Shown here piece by piece: positions 50,392 to 64,000 of a stretch of 64,000 nucleotides of DNA. The notes under the pieces were generated by a model. That model saw only the letters and a program-made list of their open reading frames with translations, was not told the origin of the DNA and ran no database searches. Numbering within the stretch: the stretch's first letter is position 1; each line of letters opens with the position of its first letter. Source of the stretch: Saccoglossus kowalevskii (Eukaryota > Hemichordata > Enteropneusta > Harrimaniidae); assembly GCF_000003605.2 (NCBI RefSeq), contig NW_003121911.1, forward strand, positions 354,712 to 418,711. The letters run 5' to 3'. Made by a program: the position numbers and the translations under genes.

Positions 50392-53300
50392 CTATGATGA
50401 TACGGTCAAGATGAAAAGGATGGATTATATGTGAAAAAATGCATGCAACTGCGTGTGACGGCAACCTGTATACATTTTTCACGTAGAATTTGGGTGGTAA
50501 ATAGTGTAGAGATTTATAAGAATTGCTGAATAATGAAGTGTATACATGTACATGTTTTCAATCAGTGTTAATGTAAAAAAACACAAATTATCTCATACTA
50601 ATAACTGTAATAAAAAAAAACATTCAGTTACAAGAAATTGTTAATCAAACATACAAGTACAAAGAGAATCTCAGTGAATCACTGAGGCACCACATGCATT
50701 CGCAATGCATGATGACCCTAAGGACGAGATGAGGTGGAAAGCCATTTTTGATGTTTTTCTACTTCTGCCTTTGTACAGGGGAAACCCAAGGATGTAAATT
50801 AGTTCAAAGTAATATGTTCGTTCACTAGCTAAACTATGCTTATATTGTTCAAATATATATGCTTCTTAATATATCAGTAGACTACGCAATTGTTATGTAA
50901 ATTGTTGCTTGGATAAAAAGTTTACATATCAGGATACTCTTGTTCCATGTGGATGGAATGTCCACTCTCAAGGATGTGAATGATGAGTGAATTTTCGTTA
51001 TATAGCCAGGACAGAATATATATTACACTATACAGTGACGCTCCTCACCTCGGCAACAAGACTCATTGATAACATAGAACCACTTGTGATTTGAAATCAG
51101 ACGAGAGATGTCACAGATATATTGATAAATATGGTTTAAAGAATAACAGCGATTCGGGTGGCAGAAATTCAGACTTTCATCGCTGAACTTGCTTATATGA
51201 TGACATGGGTGACATTAGCTGCAAAAGATCAATACAGTCTGAAAACGCCATGCATACGATGGTGGATCTGCAGCAGTTAGAGCTGGGACTTAATAAGATG
51301 GGTTTAACATTTTGCACCAAATCAACCTATTGCAGTGCTGGTGTAAACAAATACAGTTCATCAGTGGTATTCAATAGGGGCGAACCTAGATCATGGTGCA
51401 GAAACACACCTGTAGTCAATCCAAATGGCTTTTAACATCTATGGTCATAAACCATCCATTGATAATACATTAAGCTGCAAATTGTATAGTTAGAGAACGC
51501 ATGTTAACCAAATGCTAGCATGACACATTCATTGCAATTGGATCTCAAGATCAGGTGAAGCAGTTGAAAAGCAGTCTACGATTGTGTAAAGTGAAATCCC
51601 TAAGTTGTGAAGATTTAATGTCAAATTGATAACAAATGACATCCATTAAATTATGTATCTTGACGTATGCATGATTTATGAGGGAATCTCCAGACAAGAA
51701 GCAAATACTAGATAAAATGAAAAATTTCGTAGCCATAAGCTATCAACGTGACAGTTGCATTTGGCTCAATTTGGCATTCTCATTTCATTTTATCTTTCAG
51801 AAAAGAAAGGTTTGTTCACAAATAACGATGCCTTAATTTGTTCTCGTATGAATACTACATCCATTACCTTCTTTGATTTGGAGGTCTTGTTGTACATCAG
51901 ACAAACATTGTATATTTCCCATGCAATAGATATTTACCATCACATTAGGATAACAGTAGGATAACTGTTCACGGATCTTTAGTTATTGTATTTGAATAAC
52001 TGGTTAAAATAACGCACATTCCAGCTATTACAGCCTATCTAATTATTAGGATATCAGTAATTACTGTCAATTGCTACTTTGAATATACATAAAATGTAGG
52101 TATTGAAAGGAGTATTTATTGAATTATCGGTAATTACCCAAAGTTGTCTAATGCTGTATTTAATCAAGTATGTATGTATGGATGGATGACCTGCCCACTT
52201 CGATCTAATTCAGATTTGATTATCTCCCATTATGTATTTAAAGTTTGATTACTTTGAGTTATTAAGTTATGCTCGAGGAGGGGTTGAAGTCAGCAACGCG
52301 CTGACAGACAGATATCTCCCATGCCATACTTATGCCATAACAATTAGTATACTTACCAGTGTTGCAGGATTGGAGCGCCAATAAATAAGGTAAAAACAAA
52401 AATTGAAGGTGCAATGTGACATGCAATTTCCTTGCTATAAATATTACCGCTCTTGCATTGATGCATATACACATGCACCAGTGCATAAATAGAATGCTAT
52501 ATATTGCAATCTCTTTATTGCTAAATTGACATATGATTTGTTGACAACTGATATAGAATTATATAATATTGACCGAGATATTGATTTGTAGTCGACAAAT
52601 TTATGAATCTATAAACAACAGTTTTTTTAACGTTAGTTTGAAACAGGTTTATTGTGACAAGGAAAGCACGACATTTGGGGAAGTAATTATAAGAATGCCT
52701 TTTTTTGTAATTTGGCGATGTACATCAGTAAGACAAGATATTATTTACACTATTTAACGAAATCATTGTCATGTGATGAGAAATAAAATAACACAAGATC
52801 GAAAGAGTATTTACGGCAATACGGCATTTGAAAGTAATTAAATATAGAATACAATTATTCTGGTTAAAGATAACAGTAAGACTTGAAATTGCCTTGTACA
52901 GATTATATTATGTGACCTTTGCCTTTAAGCAATTTGAGGGAAACCAGTCATTATGGAAAAAATTAAATTAACCCTAAGTACACACTTAAGGGAATATGAA
53001 TTTGTCTAAGACAACTACAAATGCTTGCCAGGTAAATGGGTATCTAATTTAATATGCATATGAATGATATGTATACTTTATCAGCATGAACAATTGGAGT
53101 GGCAATGGCATGACGTCAACAATCTGGAGTTGAGTAAAATTTAATGAAACAGATGATTTGGCAATGTTTTGAGCATGTTAGATTAGTTAGGGAGGGGGGC
53201 GTGTAGAATCTGGCACATGTCCAGCAATCACCATTCCATTATGGGTTACTACTCTGAAATCACTGGGTTGAAACCTTTGATAACAGATGTACAGACGCCA

Positions 53301-56300
53301 AAATAAACGTAATTGCTCAGATTATATAGTATGAAAGTAACTATATATAGACATTGAACAACTTTAACGCCATAAACTCGTATAAAACATCTTTTACTCA
53401 CTGTATAAACAATGTAGTAGTACATTTGATGATGATTTAGTTAAAGAGTAAGATGTAAGAGTAAGATGATATGAAAACATTAAAGTTTTATTTTCAGTGA
53501 TATACAGTTATTATATTCAAATAACGGATTTTCATCTCAACTTTATATAGAAATCTTTTTTATTTTATTTTTAATTGTATGTTTAAATTTTTGTATTATA
53601 TTATAATTGTTTCTATTTTTAAAACGAAAATTTACATTTTTATAGATGCAACAAAAATGTAGGGGAATAAAGTCGTGAAAACTGAACTCAGAGCTCGGAT
53701 ATGTAAATGTCAATCAAGGGAACAGAAATCAGCTTAAACAATCTAACAAATGTTCCATTTAACATCAAATAACGCAGTATAGTAACGACTGAATAGTTAA
53801 GGAAAACACGTCTTTGAGCGGGAATCTTTTTTCTGTATACCCTCAGACAGCAGTGAGATAAAGTACAAGTTTACTAAAACACACTGGAAAATAATATTGT
53901 CACTTGAGGTCAAACACTCTGTAAAGTAATTGGGTGTCTTAATGATAAATGTTGCTCCTTAATTGATATGCACAAATAGTACATTAAATACAGTGTAATC
54001 AATATTAAAAGCTTTCGCCAACCCGATCTATCTGAATATCTATCTGAATTACTCATAAAATGCAACAGTGTATGTCAGTATAAACGTTTCCCGACAAAAA
54101 AACAGTTCATTATTATTCCATGCCCGTTTATTTCCATAACAACAATTTTAACCTCCTAACAAATGCTGCTGCAATATTTTGCATATTTGTTTTTAATTTT
54201 ACTATAATTTCGTTGTTAATTATGGGCATAATTCCCATTGCATAAATGCCTTAATCAAATTTGAAAATAACTTTTTGTCTTGGGTGGCCCATTTAATATG
54301 TACTTCGGTAGTAATGTGGGTTGTGAATAACAAAGAAAATAACAACATCTTTTGGTTATTTACGAATAAACGGTTTAGTATTTCATTTCAAATGAATGTT
54401 CCTTTTAAATAAACACATTTTTGTACAAAATAATTACGATCCACCTACCCCATAAATGAGAAGGCACGCCTTATTGAATGTTACAAACCTAAAGTCACAG
54501 AATTGATACTTGCAGAAAGTACAGGATAACCTGGGATGTAGCCATCATCAAACAAATGGCTAGTAATGAATGTTCGTGTTTTGTAATAAACTACTTTCCG
54601 GCTTTCTGTATTGCCTACTTTTGACATAGTTTAACCAACGAAAATTTGTATATTATTTATTTCATACTTCTAAAATGTATATTCATAGTGATCAATATAC
54701 CTAGAAACAGAATACTTAAAACCTTAGGTAAATAGACAGATGAGGCTGCAATGCTAGCAAGCGGTTCATCATATATATCACCAGTTTATTAAAAAGAAGA
54801 AAATGTAAATGTTGGAGATCCTGAAAACATTGAAGAGTCATTGACTGTCGACATGTCAATATTTTGTTTCCTTTTTGCTGCTAAAAAGAAACAAAAATAG
54901 CTAGTATTTTATTCTGATCTCTCCATCACTGCAAAATACAATTACATTACGTCATAATTAATTTAGTTAGAGACAGATGGCATATATACGTACTAAAAGA
55001 ATCCTGGACATGTCGATTGACCAAATAAGGGTCAATACAATGAAATACGGAGTGTGGTGGCGGTGGTGATAGGCATGAATCTTCAATTTGCTTAAGCAAA
55101 GAAGACAAGGAATGAGAGAAACACTCCTTAATGAATGCATATTTGATCTGCCAATTAACTACTTATATGCACATACACACATGCTAACAACTCAAGTAAA
55201 GCAACCAGTGTTCATAGAATAAATTTCTTTGTTATTACCCACTCAATAAATGTTCTCCTATGACCTTCATTATCAACACTCATAAGGTACATTACCCTGT
55301 TACCATACCCATATTAAATAATCAGTATTTATGAAATCCATTCAGCCTATTACCATGACAACCATAACAATAAACTGAATTGGTAGGGGTACTTTTCTCA
55401 ATCAGTTTATTTCCTGTTCATATAAAAACACATGCAGTGGCTGAGTTTCAAGAGTTGATAACAAATTATATATTTTTGAAAATACATATAGCTTATTAAT
55501 TTTATGAAGAAAAAAAAACATAATTAGATTCTGATGATGAAGTCAGAGAAAATTGTGCAAATTTGTTTTCCCTTCACTTCACCCCCCCCCCCCAAGATGA
55601 TGATGCTTAATCAATCACGTATTTTAATTTACCTGCAGGCTTATTTTTATTTGTCAGTGTAGACCCCACCCCTTCATCACAAGCATCCATTAGTCAACCT
55701 TTTTTCTGTGTTTCCCATACAACGACAGCCTTCGATTTCAACGTTGATGGCTCCATTATAAGAAGCTAAATTTCACAAATCAGTATGTACATACAAAAGC
55801 TTAACACACGCTCATTGGTATGCAATGACTTTAGCCTGTGGGTTGGTTTCTGTGTATTGAGTAAACACTCGCTCATCACAAAGTAAAGTGTAATATATTA
55901 TTCATCACAATTTAATGAAGTACGACATAGTTACGTATGTTACTCAAACTGGCTGATTTAACCTTATATTAACAGATTTCTAATAAAATATAAAATATTT
56001 GAAAATGTTCAATAAACCAATTTTCTTTAGTAGGTTATCAATAGGGGAATATTTTATAACCATGATAATCGATCTGTAAAATACCTGACAATGATACAAT
56101 GTTATGGTATTCAGCTTGAGCTTACAAGAATTAGTTCTTGCAGTCAATGAAATGAGTAAGACATAGTAGTTGATTTGTATCTTATATGTACTATGATAAC
56201 CTAAAGTTGTATTACACATATATATTTACTCATCCAAAATACTCATCCCTTTCCTTGTGCAGATACACATGTGAAGAAGGATTTTTTCCTTGTAAGCAGT

Positions 56301-57162
56301 GGTCACAAAGTACACAGCCTGAGCAAAATCGACAGAAACAATTGAAGAGAGCGTAATAACAGGAACAAACAGACCAACTGTATTTCGTTCTCAACTTTCA
56401 AAACCTGGTCCAATCATTACATTATAAAAATGTTCAATCACACAGTCAATCATACAGTCAGGTTTCAGTGAAAGTGCTTGCAAGGTTATGCATTGTATAT
56501 TTAACATCAGATACTTGTATCACACAAACTAAGACATTCAACAGAAAGGCAGTATATCTGTTTACCACCTATGTACTTCAAAGTATAGTACTTTTTGCTA
56601 AATCACCCCGCTACATAAGATCCATAAAAGAAGTAAACTCATTGTTTCAGTGCTAAATTTTGAACTTAACAACCCAATAATTATGTTGAATTTATTTCAC
56701 CGCAAATTTTGATCACAGTGTGAGGGGCTCACAGCGAGACAGTTTTTAGCCTGTTAAGGGTTCTTCTCCTTGTGCTCAAAATATCAAAACAGTGAAATCA
56801 AACGCCAGCCATTTAAAACGTGACAGCAATTGATTATATCACATTGAGTGGGCGCTGTATATCTTACAACTCCTGCTGCTGCAATTATATGAACAAATTA
56901 TAGATTTATGCAGTCACACCTTTCAAATCATATCAAATGTCGAACAAAAAGAACTAATGTGGATTACTTTCATGTATGATTTGAAGTGGCAGTTATTATA
57001 CATACAACGCATCTAAAAGCTGGCATGGAGCAGTGTGATTTTCAGAAAACAACATCATAAAGCAAACACAAAAAAATGATATACAAATTTCTCGCAAATA
57101 GAGGCGCATGTGCTTATGTAAATGATAGACGTGCATCTACGGACAATATTTCAATTGTTTAC
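50392..57162. other. No recognisable gene
   Basis: AT-rich sequence with a C12 run at 55582-55593 and many A/T tracts. A minus-strand KPFG occurrence at 51420-51431 was checked as a possible RBM41 N-terminal exon, but it is preceded directly by a stop, has no acceptor, and its surroundings do not match. The 51205-51435 plus frame (MGDISCKRSIQSENAMHT) is not recognised. Confidence 0.6.
55582..55593 (+). repeat. C12 homopolymer
   Basis: Uninterrupted run of 12 C in non-coding AT-rich sequence; length may be unreliable. Confidence 0.9.
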
Positions 57163-57282
57163 ACGTTGTTGGCTTTGGAATCGACTTCTATTATAGATAC
57201 GTTCTAACAGAGCAAAAGCCCGACCCTCCTTGTTACAAGCCCTAAATATTTCCTCGCTGGAGAACTGACATGTTTCGGTCAT
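57163..57282 (-). CDS. Candidate start exon, possibly RBM41 N-terminus
   Basis: An ATG at 57282 opens a 43-codon minus-strand frame with protein-like composition: MTETCQFSSEEIFRACNKEG, then RAFALLERIYNRSRFQSQQR. A donor (CAACGT|GTAAAC) would end the exon in phase 0, and the RBM41 exon at 43857 enters in phase 0 on the same strand, so they could be spliced together directly or through intermediate exons. An EEI...EG....LL pattern faintly recalls the human EELETEGERQLKSLL region near the RBM41 start, but the similarity is weak and the characteristic YKPFG and ELGL motifs are absent. The start context is mediocre (T at -3). It may belong to another gene or be chance. Confidence 0.25.
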
Positions 57283-60200
57283 CAAGACAATAATACGTTG
57301 TATAAAGCAGTTGACAGAAGCGTGGTCAGTACTAATTTATTACAACGCGATACCTTCTCCGTTGAAGCATCAAGTAAATAATATAAGCCTAATCTCAAAT
57401 GCTGCATCTCCTTAGTTGATTAAAACTACAACTCGTTACATAATAGACAAATCAATTGCATACATTACAGCACTAGACAGGGAATTTGAACTCATGATCA
57501 TGGCAAAGGCGGCTCACAACTGCAGGTAGACGTGATTCTCACCACATACACTATTTTCAAAAGTACAATTGGTAATGCACAAACCAAAACTCGGACAAAT
57601 AAGCTATTTTATATGCAACTACGCACAGTAAGTATTCATTAAACCTGCACAAGCAAGACTGTCTTTAGAAATAATTATGCCAACCAGCGGAGACAATAAC
57701 TTTGTCGAATAGGACAGACATAAATAAATAAATGAACAATCAATCATAACATTACACATACCATAAAAATGTTTTTTTTTTTTTCAATTATGTTTTAATG
57801 CTTCATTATGCCAGAAATATTTTCTCGGGCAATGGCCCGTTGAGGTAATAAAAATATAAACTGAGAGCCTGAGACATGCCAAAGAATAGTATGCTTAAGG
57901 CAGTTTTATTATCCATGTCTGCGCAAGTAATCTTTACTTATCTATATGAAATGCACTCTCAAGATTATATATCATTAAGGGAGCTAAGATTATATCAAAT
58001 GTCTCCAGGTAGAGTTTTTCGAAAGGCCATTATATGTCATATACACTGTCTTAAACTGGTAGACTTTGGATACAAGGTTTTTTAGATCTGAAAACAGGTT
58101 TTGGATACTTACACGTTGTTTTTTAGTATTGACGATATTTTATACATATATAAAACAATTATCTTTTACATGTATTCAACACTTTTTTTCCAGGTTGTTT
58201 AATGAAATTTCGATTCTATGTGAGATACAGCTGTATGTGCAAGAGCTGTGGGCGACCACACTATCTTGCATAGAACACCTAGCACATACGCCACTATGGG
58301 TAGTCCATTACTGATATTATGATACAACATCAGCGTATGTGTTAAGACGTTAATCCAGGCCGCTGAAAGCTATTTTGTAGCTGCAACATGCTATCTACTA
58401 CCTCAAAGGTTTACAGCATGAAATGGTGACACTGATGAACAGTCCCGCAGAAATGAATTGATGTCGAGACAAGCAGAAAAAATTGTATTTGTAAAAAAAC
58501 AGACTTTAAGCGAATGTGCTCCCGTGTGTTAAGTAATGCCCACTAAACTAATTAATTCATTACAGTTCATTTTAGCAAACTGTTTTGCAAGGAGAATTAA
58601 CAAGTATGTAATATGCACAGAATGTCACTTATTAATTATGTGTCTATACAAACAGGCGTACACAGAACATGCTAAAACTAATTAATTATTTAAATTAGGT
58701 AATTAATACGCACAGATTAATTAGAAGCGATCAGATATGATTTATACAAAGAGAAGCCATGTACAACGTTCAATTAATTTAAGTAACTTGTTATAATGAT
58801 ATACAAAAAGCATGTTCAGGTGAGCGAATTATAATCATTTCATCATTCATATCAACTATACAAACTGAACAGAAACCTACATTTGTTGTATGTAAAGTAT
58901 TATCATGCTGTGATAACTGATAAAGTAAATATAATGAATATGAATATGTATCTCGAATATGACAAACAACCACGGTTAATCATGCGGTCATGTAGTTTAT
59001 TTTACAAATAATTTCTGTGTGCTTGTACAGTTTATTTTGTTTTGTTCGTGTGGATTGTCGTGTCAATCTTTGTCAGTCATTTGTTTGTGTTCATGGACTT
59101 TTGTCTAAAGATCTATGGATGTTATTTCCACTTTCCCGAATCAACTCGAAATTAGCAAACTTGTTATAGAAAATCTTTCATGGTCAAATGACTTGTTATT
59201 TTACACATAATCCTACTTCATTAATGTTTGATCATGGTTCACCTTGACCATAGTTTGTTTTTAAAATTACTTTAATTGTGTACTTTTTGGTCACTTTTAA
59301 CAGCATCATTATGTTTAATCATGTCTAGTTATGGCCATAAATGTTAAAAACAAACATCTCATCCACTATGTTTGATCGTGTTTATCCATGGTCTTCAAGG
59401 TACCAGAGTCTGAATAGATTTTAGACCCTAGATAGTGACCATGACTGATTTACAGTTAATCATGATTACGGATATGCCCATAAGAGACTGTTGGAGAACT
59501 GGTGAACAAGGTACATGTACAGTTTTGTTATATTTAACATACGTAAATTACTGTAATTCGTGCTAATTATAAAAACTTACTTTGCACAAATCTTTGTTAC
59601 TATTACTATCTTAAGAATTATTTCTATGACAAGAAATTGATGTGGACAAGGCGGGAAATTGCTTACAATGAATTTTCAAGATAATTTGCAACTTCCCGAT
59701 TCCATTAGCACGGTTAGTTATATGTAGTTATATTAAAGTTAATCACAAATACCTCAGCATAGTTATGAACATAGTTAACATACAATGTACATTAATCCAT
59801 TATTTTCTAGGAAATTAATACTAATTTAACGTTCAACGATAATGTACATGTGCCTTGTTCAAGGTCAGGTTCAATGTTGGATACGGAAGACAGTGAAATT
59901 TTTAGCTCGTTTCAAAAATTTTTAGAAAATGGGTTATCAAAAAATCCATTTTTTATGATTTTTGATCATATCACATTACAGAATGTGTTAGATATCTCTA
60001 AAATTGTATATTTTGATGAACGTAACGCATTTTGTAATGTGAACTGTATTGTGAATTCAATTTTAGCTTTATTAATATTTGTTTAAATACGTTCAGCACG
60101 CAACATAAATTCAGTACAAGATATATCAATCAGTATTAGATGAGTTCACTGTCATCGTTCCTATCATACTTATTACATCATTGTTATACAATGTAAATAT

Positions 60201-63200
60201 TTTTTTTTTCTTTTTGAAAACATTGAAACATTTAAAACTGCTTCATATTCATTCTGGTTACACGAAATATCGAAATATATACATGTAAATGTACACAAAC
60301 TAGTGTGAATATGAATATGAATATTTACATAACACTCCGCAGTTATACTGGATTTGAGTTGCATAGACAGCGTAGCACATCACAATTCATTGTTGCATTA
60401 ACGATGCCTGCTCACTTTAAGGTTCAACGCCATTATTTGTGTGCGTTTCACCGATCCAATAATATTAACAAATTAGAGAATGTTTACAAAATCGTTTAAT
60501 GCATTACAACGGGTGGGTGTTGTACCTTTTCACATAATAAACGTAATAAAATAACATAATGACATAATGATCATGATCAAGATATATAGTACAAAAGTGT
60601 AAATAATAACTTACGTTTAAAATAAACATACAATTTCTAAAAATACACATGTGCTACACAAATGCAGGAAAAATGGTTAAGTTCAACGAGTTACATTTTG
60701 CAGTGACAAGGCAAACATCGCCGTTTTTAATCAGTTTAATTATTTTAACATTGTGAATGACCTTGATGCTACAAGGAGATCAACTTGCTTGAAGCCAATG
60801 CTAACCAGTTAGCCATTGATTAAATAGCAAAACAAAATTCTTAACATCAATCAAATAGGTAATTTTATGCCAAAAGTACTCATTTTTATGAGAGTCTCTG
60901 GAAGTGAGCTACCACTAGTATATTGATACATGTCACAAAATTATTTATTTTCTGGCTTTGGTAGATTAAAAGAATTAAAAAAAGTAGCCATCTGATCCAT
61001 AGTATACAAGAAATTGGATCTAAAATATCTTCATAAATTCACCAATTGTGATATAAGTACCTGCTAGCTGTTTTCAAAAAGAAGCCAAAAAACATTTTTC
61101 AAAATATTACAATATTTACAAGAATTGAAGCTTTAGTCATGTAATATATGTTTTTGTCCATATAGCATATAGAGTATTCTGGATGTATTTTATTGCGCTA
61201 TTATTATAGATTTACTTAACATAGTATTAACATGTGAATTTGGTATACTGAATGCCTATTGAGAGAATTGTTGGTAGCAAAAAATAAAAATCGTATAGAT
61301 TATTTATTGCTTCCCTTTTGTAACAGGGGCTCACTATGTAAATTAGGAGCTGCACCAAATATATAATACATTTCCCTCAAAGGCTAATGAAAAATCTTTT
61401 GATAGACAAAAATAAACTAAGTTACATGACCTAAAATAACAAAATATAACAATAAAAATATCTAAAAGTAGAAACAATAATAAAACTAATATATATGAAG
61501 TACATTGGAAAAATATAAAATATTATCTGTATACTTCCTACTCTCCATGGCATCAGTGATAATGATAGGTGTACATCATTACTGTAGCTGGATGATAAAC
61601 AATCACATACTTGAACAGCTTCACTCTATCAAACTTAAAGACAACAGAGCTAAAAATGCATGTATATATCAGCTTACTTGGAATTTGGTTCAAGCATATT
61701 AATAAGATCGCATGACCATTCCTCCCCCTCAAGCCAAAATAGTTGAGACCATTTCAGAAGCGAATGAAGATAACAAGTTAAGAAAAAATAACTTGTTTAA
61801 ATTTATTTTGCTTGCTCATTAACTCATTTGTAGCATGTTTATACTACCAGACATTGATGATGAGTGTTAGGTGGGCATGTCCCTATGCAACTCTACAACT
61901 GTTTGTCAATGTTGTTTCAGAAATGAGTTTTCCTGCCTAACTGAAACATATACTTTCATGTACCAATGAATATTATAAGGGTGGTGTCGATACATCAATA
62001 ATGTAATAATTCAATTATTTCTTTTAAACATCATGCTGTTAAAAATATTCATAAAAAAATTGAAAATTTAATCAAATTATGAAACAAAGCAATACACATA
62101 TGTTCAACAGTAATTGCAGCTACATGTGACAATATGCAGTTTTATATTTAGCATATTTAACTTCATATAATGAGTACAAATCTATATATTTGAATCTATT
62201 TGTGAAATGTTCCATAGCAATCCACTTTATGTGATGCCCCGCCTAAGTTAATTCAGCCTGATCGTTGCTGAAAAATCCACACACACCTACAGACACCACT
62301 TATTCTACACAACACAATTATGTTCATGGTGCAATTACATGATAACATATATTCATGTGTTTTTTATAAAATTATGCAGAATAGATAACAATCAGACTCA
62401 TGCCATATACACATTTATATATTGGGTCAAAATGATGTTAGCACAGAATAATATTATTTACCAATAGATTGAATCGCAGTGAATGTAAAGAAGTAAATTA
62501 CAGTGGACAAGAAAGCTAGTTTTGTAATAATTGTGTTTACTGAACCAAAAAACCTATAGTAAACTTATTCATATTAATAACAGCTATTGGTTTTGTTTGA
62601 ATAAATATTACATGCACAATTCCTAGATGTAGACATCTTTACAATGTGGACACAATGACTGATATGCCTGCATCAGCTACTTCAGGCAAGCTGAATTGCA
62701 GAGACTTCCTGTGCCAAAAGAGTTAGCAATGTCTATCCCTAATGATTACAGGAATATGGTCCTGTAACATGAACCTAATAAAATCCTCATAAGCCTTTGA
62801 TCAATAGACCATTTGCAAATTATAGGCTGCTTGGAGCTGATTTATGGCACATTTGATCACTGCCTCATGCATACATGTACAAGCTTAATAAATGCAACTG
62901 TTAGTCTCAATACAGACTTTTTATGGAAGTTTGCTAAGTAATGCTGGGTACGATGAGCTAAATCACTATATTATTCAGTTCTACCCAATTTCTAGACTGC
63001 CAATGGTGCCTAGGGGGGCAGGTGGGTGGTATTTGTAATTGACAGTGACTGATAAATAACGTGAAGCTGTGTTTATGTTGTCAAGGATTAATTACTACCA
63101 CTATATAGATAGATATTAGTCCGAACCAGAAGCCAATGAACTGAACAACCAATAATGTAAAAACCAAAGTGTACATCATATGTACATTGCAACATTTAAT

Positions 63201-64000
63201 TAAAACAAAAAAATAACTTGCATAACAAGAAGATGAATAAACATTTAACAAAAATGCCTTAAAATAATAGTGATTTACTGGTGAAAACGTAGACACACAT
63301 AGCAAAGTCTCAGTCACGAGGCTAACATATCACCAAAGCCCTGGTGAAAGTCCAACGTGATCACATAGTACAACAACAATCACTGTTACTGCCAGGTAAC
63401 GATTATGTACCAAATTCACAAAATATGACCATTTGGCTCAGGACCAGCACATGATGAGAACAGCTTATACCTTAATTTTGATTCCCATAAACTTTCCTTT
63501 TTGTAAACTTTCCATGGGTTAATAAGCATTCACTAGCAGAGGCCTGATTCCCTAAAGTGTTTCCGATAGTCAACAAAAGAAATCTAACATCTTGCGATCA
63601 AACAGTTTTGGAGATCACAAGTCCATCTTAGAGCAGAGCGAGCAAGAGCAATGTCAACATAAGCTGGTCAACAAAGGGTAGTGAACCATATTGAAATGAT
63701 CTAGATCCGGGGTCATAATTCTACAGGCATCACCCAGGTGTTGAAATGTTGTGAGACTTACTGCATCATACACAGATTCCTCGACACAAAAGTTAACATG
63801 ATTCTATGGCAACATCCAACATCCAGGAACGCCGGGTGGCCGAGCATTTCATAACTAATCAGCACTGTAAGTAGTAGTTCTGAAGATGTAGCTTCAACAG
63901 TTGATTCCAGAAGTGATACAACTTAGAATTTCAGAAGCAATGCAACACAGAATTCCAGAGCACTCTTAATTGCCTCATCATATAACTGGATAGCAGATGA
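57283..64000. other. No recognisable gene
   Basis: AT-rich non-coding sequence. It has a poly(T) tract near 57770-57784 and clusters of TAATTA-type motifs near 58550-58725. At 63829-63841 GGGTGGCCGAGC resembles the A box of a leucine/serine tRNA, but no B box or cloverleaf follows before the window ends. Open frames here (for example 59850-60086 and 61505-61702 on the plus strand) show no motif and no convincing splice sites. Confidence 0.6.
58545..58725. promoter_or_regulatory. Cluster of TAATTA/AATTAATT motifs
   Basis: At least six TAATTA or AATTAATT cores fall within about 180 bases (ACTAATTAATTCATTAC, ACTAATTAATTATTTAAATT, GGTAATTAATACG, GATTAATTAG). TAATTA is the core recognised by many homeodomain proteins, so the cluster could be an enhancer. 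In DNA this AT-rich such motifs are common and the call is weak. Confidence 0.25.

Noticed and set aside
51420-51431. Minus-strand KPFG as a possible RBM41 N-terminal motif
   Set aside because: An in-frame stop immediately precedes it, no acceptor is present, and the downstream residues do not match RBM41.
63829-63841. tRNA-like A box GGGTGGCCGAGC
   Set aside because: No B box, cloverleaf or acceptor stem follows within the remaining sequence; at most a SINE head.

Overview
The window is AT-rich eukaryotic DNA (G+C roughly one third by eye) with long introns, microsatellites, fold-backs and one 77-base run of N, so it is a scaffold piece of an animal nuclear genome. The only gene I can identify with confidence is RBM41, an RNA-binding protein of the minor (U12-type) spliceosome. 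Its RRM matches my memory of the human protein at about 60% of positions, so an invertebrate is more likely than a vertebrate. I cannot name the phylum.

RBM41 runs on the minus strand. Four coding exons join in perfect phase: 43641-43857, 32067-32518, 24036-24183 and 20763-20854. They make 909 nt, or 302 residues plus stop, and cover the central region, the pre-RRM extension and the whole C-terminal RRM. Introns are about 11.1, 7.9 and 3.2 kb. The roughly 100 N-terminal residues known from human RBM41 are not found. A phase-compatible minus-strand start exon at 57163-57282 is a weak candidate for the beginning of the gene; otherwise the start lies beyond the right edge.

The introns carry features of their own. 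The largest (32519-43640) holds, on the opposite strand, a TATA box, a CRE-like TGACGTCA, a well-formed ATG and a consensus donor (35182-35268). Downstream are exon-like blocks at 36941-36989, 37434-37622 and 38200-38439, and an AATAAA at 38631. This may be a nested antisense gene; its last exons look membrane-bound and weakly resemble the C-terminal part of insect odorant/gustatory-type receptors. The 24184-32066 intron holds a 1.16-kb element with TTAA target sites and 13-bp inverted ends (piggyBac-like, non-autonomous) and a plus-strand exon-like block resembling a helix-turn-helix segment.

Right of RBM41's last recognised exon (44-64 kb) there is no recognisable conserved gene. There is a possible minus-strand gene for a small secreted cysteine-rich peptide (50313-50391 and 49463-49592), a near-perfect 28-bp hairpin (45572-45632), and several local duplications (46.1, 47.5, 49.2 and 49.8 kb). 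Left of RBM41 (1-20 kb) there is also no recognisable gene: only weak exon candidates, an ATGA-type repeat, three perfect palindromes of 16-20 bp, and a GC-richer block at 13.3-14.5 kb that looks like decayed coding sequence. All calls other than RBM41, the TTAA element and the simple repeats are low-confidence.
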